Positions 27,009 through 33,905 of a DNA stretch of 64,000 bases are shown piece after piece. This DNA is from Bacillus cereus G9842. Its GTDB lineage: Bacteria; Bacillota; Bacilli; Bacillales; Bacillaceae_G. The stretch is taken from contig NC_011772.1 of NCBI RefSeq assembly GCF_000021305.1, positions 1,526,001 through 1,590,000 of the forward strand, in the 5' to 3' direction. Both the position numbers and the translations under genes were made by a program. Below the pieces are notes generated by a model that was not told the DNA's origin, ran no database searches, and was given only the letters and a program-made list of their open reading frames with translations. How positions within the stretch are numbered: the stretch's first letter is position 1; every line of letters begins with the position of its first letter.

Positions 27009-27154
27009 AGAAAAACTGCACCTCCAATTGTTAGACTGTGTCTAACAATTGGGGTGCAGTTCAAAAAGAATTGCTCTTTTTGTGCTTATAAGTTGTGAAT
27101 AATGAAAAATGTATGTTAATTTTTCATTATGAAGAGAAAAAAGGAGTGATTTTC

Positions 27155-27889
27155 ATGAATGAGATGATACATAAGATGGAGCAACATGTTTCAGTTCGTA
27201 AATATAAAGAAGAATCAATTCCGAAAGATGTAGTAGAAAAGATGGTGCACGCTGCACAACATGCAGCTTCATCACATTTTGTACAGGCGTATTCTGTTAT
27301 ATATGTAACAGATCAGGAATTAAAAGCTAAACTAGCAGAGCTATCCGGAAATCGCCATGTGAAAGACTGTGCAGCATTTTTTATTTGTTGTGCAGATTTA
27401 AAACGACTTGAAATTGCATGTGAAAAACATGGTACAGAGATAAAGCATGAGGGAGTAGAAGACTTTATCGTTGCGACGGTAGATGCATCACTTTTTGCGC
27501 AAAACTTAGCACTAGCGGCAGAGTCATTAGGCTACGGTATTTGTTATATTGGTGGTATTCGTAATAATCCGAGAGAAGTGAGCGAATTGCTTCATTTACC
27601 GGATAAAGTATATCCTGTATTCGGAATGACAGTCGGTGTACCAGATGAAGAACATGGAGTTAAACCACGTTTACCAGTAGCAGCAGTTCTTCATGAAAAT
27701 GGATATAATGAACAGAAATATGATGAATTACTAAATGAATATGATGAAACGATGAGCGCGTATTACAAAGAAAGATCATCAAATCAAAAAAACGTAACGT
27801 GGACGGAATCAATGAGTTCATTTATGTCCAAAGAAAAAAGAATGCATATGAAAGAGTTTTTAAGTGAAAAAGGTTTAAATAAGAAGTGA
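27155..27889 (+). CDS. NADPH-dependent nitroreductase (NfsA/NfrA type)
   Basis: 244 residues from the ATG at 27155 (AAAAGGAGTGAT upstream; the longer frame overlaps the IS-split region and lacks an RBS). HVSVRKYKEESIPKDVVEKM is the FMN-binding start, and AESLGYGICYIGGIRNNPREV and KVYPVFGMTVGVPDEE are typical of the NfsA/FRP branch. An FMN flavoenzyme that reduces nitro compounds, quinones or flavin. Monocistronic. Confidence 0.87.
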   Translation: MNEMIHKMEQHVSVRKYKEESIPKDVVEKMVHAAQHAASSHFVQAYSVIYVTDQELKAKLAELSGNRHVKDCAAFFICCADLKRLEIACEKHGTEIKHEGVEDFIVATVDASLFAQNLALAAESLGYGICYIGGIRNNPREVSELLHLPDKVYPVFGMTVGVPDEEHGVKPRLPVAAVLHENGYNEQKYDELLNEYDETMSAYYKERSSNQKNVTWTESMSSFMSKEKRMHMKEFLSEKGLNKK

Positions 27890-27895
27890 GTAAAG

Positions 27896-27927
27896 AGGCA
27901 AACCTGTGATGTGGGTTTGCCTTTTTT
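27896..27927 (+). terminator. Terminator after the nitroreductase
   Basis: AGGCAAACC and GGTTTGCC(T) stem with a 9-nt loop and TTTTTT. Confidence 0.88.
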
Positions 27928-27935
27928 GGAAGGAG

Positions 27936-27985
27936 AAATACCTAAGGCCAGAAAGTTCTTTATTCTTTCTGAACTTAGGTATTTT
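27936..27985. repeat. Long imperfect palindrome
   Basis: AAATACCTAAG and CTTAGGTATTT (11 bp) enclose AGAAAG and CTTTCT, making a nested hairpin of 50 nt just downstream of the nitroreductase terminator. It could be a small mobile palindrome or a second terminator. Confidence 0.5.
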
Positions 27986-28104
27986 GTTTGTTATCATATA
28001 CATAGAAATAAAAATTAATAATTTTTTATAAAAGTGATAGAAAAAGAGAATGAAATGCCAATAGTAAGTAAAAGCAGCTGCTAAAGGGGAACTGAGGAAG
28101 GAAG

Positions 28105-28374
28105 ATGCTTATGATTTTCAATTCTGAAGAGGATTTAATTATAGCTATGAAAAAACATGATCAAGATGCTTTGAAAGAAGTGATTGATCAATATGGAAAA
28201 TTAATTTTGTACATTATTCATAAATCATTAAGTACCCCTATTGAAAAACAATATGTGGATGATTGTTATAACGATGTATTTACTGTCATTTGGTTTAATA
28301 TCGACCAATTTGATAATGTAAAAAGCGGCATAATAGCCGCTTTTTACATTATCACGTTTAAAAATATATCATGA
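28105..28374 (+). pseudogene. Truncated ECF sigma factor remnant
   Basis: 89 codons. Residues 4-72 resemble sigma-70 region 2 of ECF factors (SEEDLIIAMKKHDQDALKEV, YVDDCYNDVFTVIWFNI), but the frame then runs into an 18-bp inverted repeat and ends without the rest of region 2 or region 4. The second ATG (28111) is better placed relative to AGGAAGGAAG. No anti-sigma partner is nearby. Probably non-functional. Confidence 0.7.
28312..28353. repeat. Perfect 18-bp inverted repeat inside the sigma remnant
   Basis: The arm GATAATGTAAAAAGCGGC (28312-28329), a 6-nt loop and the exact complement (28336-28353). It coincides with the point where similarity to ECF sigma factors stops. Confidence 0.9.
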
Positions 28375-28420
28375 TATTTCATTCGAAACCTAATTCTTAA
28401 TGCATAACCTAAAGCAACTT

Positions 28421-29146
28421 CTATAATAAATGCAAACTTTCAATAAGAAGATACATACCCGTACAACTTAAAAGGATATACGTAAATATTTTAAAAATCC
28501 GTTGATTAAGCCATTTGAAAATAATTTGACCTATAAACAAACCTAAAAATAAAATTGGGATGGCATAAAAACTTGATTCCCAAATGGTTTTGTTTGTGCC
28601 AGTAAAGAGTATTTGAGTTACTAGACTAATGAAATATATAAACAGATAAAAAGCTAATGTAGTTGCTCTTAACTTCTCTTTTTCAGTATCAGTTCCTGTA
28701 AAATAAAGTAACAGGGGAGGACCTGGCATACCGATACTTGTCGTTAAAAGACCAGATAATCCACCAACTATGAAATCTCTAGATTGTGTTGATCTAACCT
28801 TAATTTTGCATATTAGCAACAATGTTAATAGTAAGAGTAGGATGCTAACTGCTAATTTAAAAGTGTTTATGTTAACGGAAATGAAGATTAAAATACCAAA
28901 AGGTACACCAACTATACTTCCCAAAATAAACCTTTTCAGTAGAACAAAATCAACGTCCATTCTTATTTTCCAAATGAGTGAAATGGAGATAATTAAAGAT
29001 AAAATAATGTTTATTTGTATAGCTTCTTGTGGTAAAAATAACATAAGTAAGAAAGGGGTTGCCATTATGGAAAAGCCAAAACCTGTACTTGCTTGCAGAA
29101 TAGAAGCCACTAATATAATACATATGAAAATGAATGTGATACCCAA
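28421..29146 (-). CDS. TSUP family permease (TauE/SafE)
   Basis: 241 residues with seven to eight membrane helices. Start: LQASTGFGFSIMATPFLL; middle: GGLSGLLTTSIGMPGPPLLLYF, both typical of the TauE/SafE fold that moves sulfite, sulfonates or other organic anions. TTG start at 29146 behind GAGGAGG. No sulfur genes adjoin, so the substrate is unknown. Confidence 0.85.
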   Translation of the reverse strand: MGITFIFICIILVASILQASTGFGFSIMATPFLLMLFLPQEAIQINIILSLIISISLIWKIRMDVDFVLLKRFILGSIVGVPFGILIFISVNINTFKLAVSILLLLLTLLLICKIKVRSTQSRDFIVGGLSGLLTTSIGMPGPPLLLYFTGTDTEKEKLRATTLAFYLFIYFISLVTQILFTGTNKTIWESSFYAIPILFLGLFIGQIIFKWLNQRIFKIFTYILLSCTGMYLLIESLHLL

Positions 29147-29342
29147 AACAGCCCTCCTCTTTAATCAAGTTTAACTAGTTGAAGTCTCTTATTTAAGTGC
29201 AAACTTTCACAAACTTATTTATATTTTAACATAAATATCTAGTTTTTTCTCAAATAGTGTTGCCATATAAGGATCATTAACTAAAAAATTAGACTGACAT
29301 TTTTAAGCAATTTTATTATTGGGAAACAAATAATGAATGGGA

Positions 29343-29978
29343 TTAAAATCTATTGATTATCATTAGATTATTCACTGAGATCCCCGCGATAAACAAGAAA
29401 AGCCATATAAAATTTACAAAAATACAGCATGTAGCTAATAAACTGCCAATTATTTGAGGAGAAAGAATTTCTAACAGCCCTCCTGTAAAAAACATAGATA
29501 ACTGAATAAGAGATCCGTAAACGGAATAATGGAATGAAAAAACTTTACCCATCATATTTTCGTGTGTGTAAGTTTGAAGTAATGTCGTATCAAGTGGAAC
29601 GAGGATTCCTCCTGCTATGCGCATACAGAATAAAGTAACGATACCGATAATAAGTTGATCGGATAGAATGAATCCGAGAAAGAAAATTCCTTGTAATAAT
29701 TAGGCTCAACCGAATACTTTTTTCATTTTTTCTTTATTATGAGACATATAAAGATTAACGAGAAGGCTTCCAATCATAAGCCCAATGCCTTGAACTGTAT
29801 ATAAAATTCCAATGTTAGTGTGGAAAATTCTCTCGGTATAGATCGTTAGGAGTAGCTGATAAGCGCCTCCAATAATGCCCCATGAAATGCCGACAAGAAT
29901 TAATGTTAAAATAATTTTTGTTTGTAATATGTATGTATAACGATCTTTTATATCAGTGAAAAATGTTTCTTATTCCAT
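29343..29978 (-). pseudogene. MFS transporter remnant (C-terminal half)
   Basis: On the minus strand one reading frame encodes membrane helices of a major facilitator protein (ILVGISWGIIGGAYQLLLTIY, GLMIGSLLVNLYM, RIAGGILVPLDTTLLQTY, YGSLIQLSMFFTGGLLEI), interrupted by in-frame stops: TAA after two codons and TGA plus TAA near 29700. The N-terminal half is missing. The last 93 codons remain open, but no complete gene exists. Confidence 0.8.
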
Positions 29979-30044
29979 ATTAAACGATATTTTGTTAGTT
30001 GAAATCGCAAATAAGAGGGATATAAATTCATACGAAAGTATGAA

Positions 30045-30073
30045 AAAAAACAGCTCAAATATGAGCTGTTTTT
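30045..30073 (-). terminator. Terminator of the YjcZ-type gene
   Basis: CAGCTCA and TGAGCTG stem with A and T runs on both sides, 38 bp beyond the small gene's stop. Confidence 0.8.
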
Positions 30074-30110
30074 CTATAGTTTTTAGTTCATTTGTCAAGG
30101 ATAGGATATA

Positions 30111-30230
30111 TTAATATCCGTATCCGCCGCCACCCCAACAGCTACATCCGATGATGATTAGAAGGATGAATAGTACGATAAGCAAAGCAAATCCACCGCC
30201 GAAACCAGCGCAACTTCCACCATAACTCAT
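30111..30230 (-). CDS. YjcZ family sporulation protein
   Basis: 39 residues: a Gly/Cys-rich start (MSYGGSCAGFGGGF), one hydrophobic helix (ALLIVLFILLIII) and the ending CSCWGGGGYGY. This is the layout of the tiny YjcZ/YhbB-like sporulation proteins frequent in the B. cereus group. RBS AAAGGAGG precedes the ATG. Probably a spore membrane or coat component; role unknown. Confidence 0.88.
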   Translation of the reverse strand: MSYGGSCAGFGGGFALLIVLFILLIIIGCSCWGGGGYGY

Positions 30231-30517
30231 ATGTTTTCCTCCTTTTTAGTAAGTTAATCTATATGGTTCATGGACTACTATATACAGTATGTTTTTTGTA
30301 TAGAAAACGAGCCAGTCTCATTTATAATTAGACAAATGCCTGTAGATTCATTAGGATTGTATGTTAGTGATTTGTAAATGAACCTTTACGTGATTCGTAA
30401 TTTAGGCATAAAAAAATAAAAAATTGTAAAAAAAACCATTTTTTTATTTTTTTATGAGAGAATATGTACTATAATTTTACAAGTAATATTATGGGAAAAG
30501 GGAGTTTTAGTATAGAG

Positions 30518-30682
30518 ATGGAGATGGGACAATTACAAAATAAAATAGAAAACAAAAAGAAAGAGTTAATTCAACTTGTTGCGAGACACGGATTGGATCA
30601 TGATAAAGTTTTGTTATTTAGCCGAGATTTAGATATACTAATTAATAAGTTTATGAATGGAAAAGACAAAGTGCATAAATAA
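30518..30682 (+). CDS. Spo0E-like aspartyl phosphatase
   Basis: 54 residues from the ATG at 30518 (the start is uncertain; a second ATG lies two codons on, and the frame is open 18 codons upstream). A helical hairpin ending in LFSRDLDILINKFM; the S-R-D-L-D motif is the signature of Spo0E family phosphatases that dephosphorylate Spo0A~P and delay sporulation. It sits just before the Hfq paralogue. Confidence 0.82.
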   Translation: MEMGQLQNKIENKKKELIQLVARHGLDHDKVLLFSRDLDILINKFMNGKDKVHK

Positions 30683-30735
30683 AAAATTTATAGTTTTTTA
30701 TATTAAGATGTTTCACGAGAAGGAGAGGACAGTAA

Positions 30736-30924
30736 TTGGAACATTTACAGGAAGAATTGTATAAACAAATAAAAGAAGAAAAAGGTACAGTTACAATTTT
30801 CTTAAAGAGTGGCGTTAGAATAGTAGGAGAAGTTGTTGGAGTAGATAAATTTACAGTTTTAATATTAGTGGATGGAAAACAACAGCTTATTTATAAGCAG
30901 GCTATATCAACAATAATGAAATAA
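30736..30924 (+). CDS. hfq: Hfq-like RNA chaperone paralogue
   Basis: 62 residues from TTG at 30736 behind GAAGGAGAGG. Sm1 (VTIFLKSGVRIVGEVVGVDKFTVLIL) and Sm2 (KQQLIYKQAISTI) are recognisable. The usual YKHAIS of Sm2 reads YKQAIS, so the proximal-site His is replaced by Gln, and there is no C-terminal tail. B. anthracis is known to encode several Hfq proteins; this would be one of the shorter ones. Its ability to bind sRNA as a hexamer is not certain. Confidence 0.85.
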   Translation: MEHLQEELYKQIKEEKGTVTIFLKSGVRIVGEVVGVDKFTVLILVDGKQQLIYKQAISTIMK

Positions 30925-30953
30925 GACACTCTTGTTGAGTGTCTTATTTCATT
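30915..30953. terminator. Bidirectional terminator overlapping both gene ends
   Basis: AATGAAATAAGACACTC and its exact complement form a 17-bp stem with a 5-nt loop. It overlaps the last codons of hfq and the stop of the HD gene. Confidence 0.9.
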
Positions 30954-31554
30954 ATTGCTTGCATGCCTCAACATCAATACCGGCAGCAATTAACTTCTTT
31001 TCTCCATCTTGTTCAATAATTTTTTGTAATTTAGATAGGAAAGAATCAAAGTTTGTATGCTTTGCTACTTGGAATGTCATTTTATGTTCAATTGGTAACC
31101 ACGTATCAATATCAGCTTCGTTATGTTGGATTTTCACCTCAAGTTTATCGAGTGCATTAGCAACTTTTGCTTCGTACGTTTCTTTCGCTTCAAACTCCAT
31201 CCATAAGTCATATAATTCCTCACCGAGAGAACTTGTTAATGTTTGTTTAATATTTAAAATAGCTTCTAGTTCATTTTTTTGTTTTTGTAGTTGTAATTCG
31301 TGACTATTCATCGTATCAAAAGCAGGGATATCACCAGCTTCGGCTTCGACTAGGTCGTGAATAATAACCATCTTAAGTAATTTCTCAATATTTACTTTTT
31401 GATCCAAATAAGGTTCAACTAAAATAGCCATTAGAGACATACGCCATGTATGTTCGGCAACACTTTCTTGACGTCCGTTAGAAAGCCAGCTATGTCGCAT
31501 TTCATATTTTAGTTTTTCTGCTAATGCAATGACTTGTAAAATGTTGTGTTCCAT
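30952..31554 (-). CDS. HD domain hydrolase (HDDC2/YfbR-like)
   Basis: 200 residues from the ATG at 31554 behind GAGGAGGATCACG. Metal ligands: His of SVAEHTWRMS, His-Asp of VIIHDLVEAEAGDIPAFD and the later Asp of ANALDKLEVKIQHN, matching the HD_3 group that includes YfbR-type 5'-deoxynucleotidases. A nucleotide phosphohydrolase is likely; substrate unproven. Divergent from motA. Confidence 0.85.
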   Translation of the reverse strand: MEHNILQVIALAEKLKYEMRHSWLSNGRQESVAEHTWRMSLMAILVEPYLDQKVNIEKLLKMVIIHDLVEAEAGDIPAFDTMNSHELQLQKQKNELEAILNIKQTLTSSLGEELYDLWMEFEAKETYEAKVANALDKLEVKIQHNEADIDTWLPIEHKMTFQVAKHTNFDSFLSKLQKIIEQDGEKKLIAAGIDVEACKQ

Positions 31555-31624
31555 CGTGATCCTCCTCATTTATCCATACTATAATTCTAATATAGAAATG
31601 AAATGTGTCAATTTCATGAGTATA

Positions 31625-31653
31625 TTGCGATAAACAGATGATAAGCGTATAAT
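31625..31653 (+). promoter_or_regulatory. Probable sigma-A promoter of motAB
   Basis: TTGCGA and TATAAT separated by 17 bp, about 75 bp before the motA start. No strict TTTT-N5-AAAA MogR box is seen here. Confidence 0.6.
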
Positions 31654-31726
31654 ACATGTTATATGTGAAAACGTATTATTAAAATAAAAAAATGTTATAT
31701 AAAAATGGAAAGGAAAGGGCAGAAAT

Positions 31727-32560
31727 ATGGGAGAGAAAAATCAAGTATTAGCTAGACCACAAAGAAGAAAAAGGAAGTTTGATATTTCTAGCCCAGTGGG
31801 CATTATAGTAGGGTTCATTATAGTGATAGCAGCAATTATGCTTGGCGGCGGTGGAATAAAAGCTTTTAAAAACTTTTTAGATGTTTCATCTATTTTAATT
31901 GTCATAGGGGGAACAACAGCGACAATTGTTGTGGCATATCGATTTGGAGAAATAAAAAAATATACGAAAAGCATTTTTACTGTTTTACATAGAAGAGAAG
32001 AAGATTTAGAACAGTTAACGGATTTGTTTGTCGATTTTTCGAAAAAGTCTAAAAAGCATGGCTTGCTTTCTTTAGAGGTTGATGGAGAGCAAGTAGACAA
32101 TCCTTTTATTCAAAAAGGAATTCGATTAATGTTAAGCGGTTACGATGAAGATGAATTAAAAGAAGTGTTACTGAAAGATATTGAAACGGAAGTGTATGAG
32201 TTAAGAAAAGGAGCAGCATTATTAGATAAAATTGGTGATTTTGCTCCAGCTTGGGGAATGATTGGTACGTTAATCGGTCTTATCATTATGCTCCAAAACT
32301 TACAAGATACATCGCAAATTGGTACAGGGATGGCAGTTGCGATGTTAACGACATTATATGGGTCCGTACTTGCGAATATGATTGCAATCCCTCTTGCGGA
32401 AAAAGTATATCGTGGTATTGAAGATTTATATACAGAGAAGAAGTTTGTAATAGAAGCAATTTCAGAATTGTATCGTGGACAAATCCCTTCTAAATTAAAG
32501 TTGAAACTGGATACATACGTATACGAAACAAAGGTAAAAAAGGTAAAAGGAGCAGCCTAA
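31727..32560 (+). CDS. motA: Flagellar motor stator MotA (MotP-like)
   Basis: 277 residues with four membrane helices (about 24-44, 54-72, 172-192, 205-225). GDFAPAWGMIGTLIGLIIML and GTGMAVAMLTTLYGSVLAN are the conserved helices 3 and 4 that line the ion channel; the cytoplasmic loop carries the charged residues contacting FliG. First gene of the motility locus, followed after 16 nt by motB. Its partner resembles MotS, so Na+ drive is possible. Confidence 0.9.
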   Translation: MGEKNQVLARPQRRKRKFDISSPVGIIVGFIIVIAAIMLGGGGIKAFKNFLDVSSILIVIGGTTATIVVAYRFGEIKKYTKSIFTVLHRREEDLEQLTDLFVDFSKKSKKHGLLSLEVDGEQVDNPFIQKGIRLMLSGYDEDELKEVLLKDIETEVYELRKGAALLDKIGDFAPAWGMIGTLIGLIIMLQNLQDTSQIGTGMAVAMLTTLYGSVLANMIAIPLAEKVYRGIEDLYTEKKFVIEAISELYRGQIPSKLKLKLDTYVYETKVKKVKGAA

Positions 32561-32576
32561 TATTTCAAGGAGTGGT

Positions 32577-33257
32577 ATGATGAGTAAAGGACCGCAAAAG
32601 GGATCGCCTCGTTGGATGACGACTTTTACAGATTTAACAATGTTATTATTAACTTTCTTTGTATTACTAGTTGCTACATCAAAGCAAGATGCAGTAAAAT
32701 TGTCAAAGATGCTTGAAAAGTTTAGTGATACGGGGCAAGTAGATGCAAAAGTAATGGAAAATACAATACCGGATATTTCACATGAAAAAAATGATGAAAA
32801 GATGATCTCAAAAAAGAGAATGGATGAATTATATAAGAAGTTAAAAGCGTATGTAGATAATAACGGTATTAGTCAAGTGAATGTATATCGAGAGGATACA
32901 GGGGTAAGCGTCGTTATAGTAGATAATTTAATATTTGATACAGGCGATGCAAACGTTAAGCCCGAAGCGAAAGGGATAATAAGTCAATTAGTTGGATTTT
33001 TTCAATCCGTACCTAACCCAATTGTTGTAGAGGGACATACAGATAGTAGACCTATTCATAACGAGAAATTCCCTTCAAATTGGGAGTTATCTTCAGCACG
33101 AGCGGCAAATATGATTCACCATTTAATTGAAGTGTATAATGTGGATGATAAAAGGCTAGCTGCGGTAGGATATGCAGACACAAAGCCAATTGTACCAAAT
33201 GATTCACCGCAAAACTGGGAAAAAAACCGTCGCGTTGTTATTTATATAAAAGAGTAG
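32577..33257 (+). CDS. motB: Flagellar motor stator MotB (MotS-like)
   Basis: 226 residues. A single membrane helix carries the ion-binding Asp19 in TTFTDLTMLLLTFF, then a plug/linker and a C-terminal OmpA-like peptidoglycan-binding domain (VVEGHTDSRPIHNEKFPSNW, ELSSARAANMI, NRRVVIYI). The PRWMTTFTDL start is closer to MotS than to MotB of B. subtilis. ATG at 32577 or 32580 behind AAGGAG. Confidence 0.9.
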   Translation: MMSKGPQKGSPRWMTTFTDLTMLLLTFFVLLVATSKQDAVKLSKMLEKFSDTGQVDAKVMENTIPDISHEKNDEKMISKKRMDELYKKLKAYVDNNGISQVNVYREDTGVSVVIVDNLIFDTGDANVKPEAKGIISQLVGFFQSVPNPIVVEGHTDSRPIHNEKFPSNWELSSARAANMIHHLIEVYNVDDKRLAAVGYADTKPIVPNDSPQNWEKNRRVVIYIKE

Positions 33258-33314
33258 TATATTATTATTTTAATAATAAAATAATAAAAATACGAAAATT
33301 CTTTTAAAAAAATA

Positions 33315-33343
33315 TTAAATTTTATCATTTTATTTTGTATAAT
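33315..33343 (+). promoter_or_regulatory. Possible cheY promoter
   Basis: A perfect -10 TATAAT (33338-33343) with a weak -35 TTAAAT 17 bp upstream, 65 bp before cheY. The gap is rich in A/T runs, including TTTTAATAATAAAA, which has one base too many for the MogR box. Confidence 0.4.
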
Positions 33344-33407
33344 GAGTGAGAATGATAAGGTGAAATATTAAGATATATTTATACATAGAAGGAGAGAATT
33401 AAAAAGA

Positions 33408-33776
33408 ATGGCACATAAAATTTTAGTAGTAGACGATGCGATGTTTATGCGAACGATGATTAAAAACTTATTAAAAAGTAATGCTGAATTTGAAGTTATT
33501 GGCGAAGCAGAGAATGGGGTAGAAGCAATTCAAAAGTATAAAGAACTTCAACCTGATATTGTAACATTAGATATTACTATGCCAGAAATGGATGGGCTTG
33601 AAGCATTAAAAGAAATTATTAAAATTGATTCAAGTGCAAAGGTTGTTATTTGTTCTGCAATGGGACAACAAGGTATGGTATTAGATGCAATTAAGGGCGG
33701 GGCAAAAGACTTTATTGTAAAGCCATTCCAAGCGGATCGTGTAATTGAAGCTTTAACAAAAGTAGCAAATAGTTAA
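33408..33776 (+). CDS. cheY: Chemotaxis response regulator CheY
   Basis: 122 residues, a lone receiver domain. VVDD at 7-10 binds Mg2+, Asp55 in VTLDITMPEMDG is the phosphoacceptor, Ser/Thr lies in VVICSAMG, and the Lys in FIVKPF completes the site. Phospho-CheY binds the motor switch, which here includes the CheC-like FliY that would remove the phosphate. RBS AGAAGGAGAG. It ends at its own terminator. Confidence 0.93.
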   Translation: MAHKILVVDDAMFMRTMIKNLLKSNAEFEVIGEAENGVEAIQKYKELQPDIVTLDITMPEMDGLEALKEIIKIDSSAKVVICSAMGQQGMVLDAIKGGAKDFIVKPFQADRVIEALTKVANS

Positions 33777-33783
33777 TATAGAA

Positions 33784-33840
33784 GGGGTGCCACAAGGAAT
33801 CAAAACAGTGATAGCGGATCGACGTGTGGCCCCCTTTTTT
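33784..33840 (+). terminator. Terminator after cheY
   Basis: GGGGTGCCACA and TGTGGCCCCC form a stem around a loop of about 30 nt, followed by TTTTTT. It separates cheY from cheA. Confidence 0.75.
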
Positions 33841-33905
33841 CTCATTATAAAACACTAAATTGTTATACATAAATGAAATGTTTGTTAGACAGGTAGGGGA
33901 TAAAA

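Larger units (their letters stand above)
25618..27063 (-). mobile_element. IS3-family element, IS150-like
   Basis: About 1446 bp. Imperfect terminal inverted repeats: the left end begins TGAAGTGACCCC and contains GTTAGACAC; the right end, read inwards, begins TGAACTGCACCCC and contains GTTAGACAC. AAA or AAAA flanks both ends, consistent with a 3-4 bp target duplication. It carries the usual overlapping orfA and orfB on the minus strand and looks intact. Confidence 0.9.
25599..27081 (+). terminator. Rho-independent terminator split by the IS element
   Basis: The left arm AAAAAAGAGCAATTC (25599-25613) and the right arm GAATTGCTCTTTTT (27068-27081) are perfect complements separated by the IS3 element. 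Without the insertion they would make a normal terminator with an A4 or A5 loop after the DUF4870 gene. See findings. Confidence 0.85.

Noticed and set aside
31570..31726. MogR box upstream of motA
   Set aside because: No TTTT-N5-AAAA match is present; only A-rich runs are seen.
33265..33290. TTTTAATAATAAAA as a MogR box before cheY
   Set aside because: The spacer is 6 nt rather than 5.
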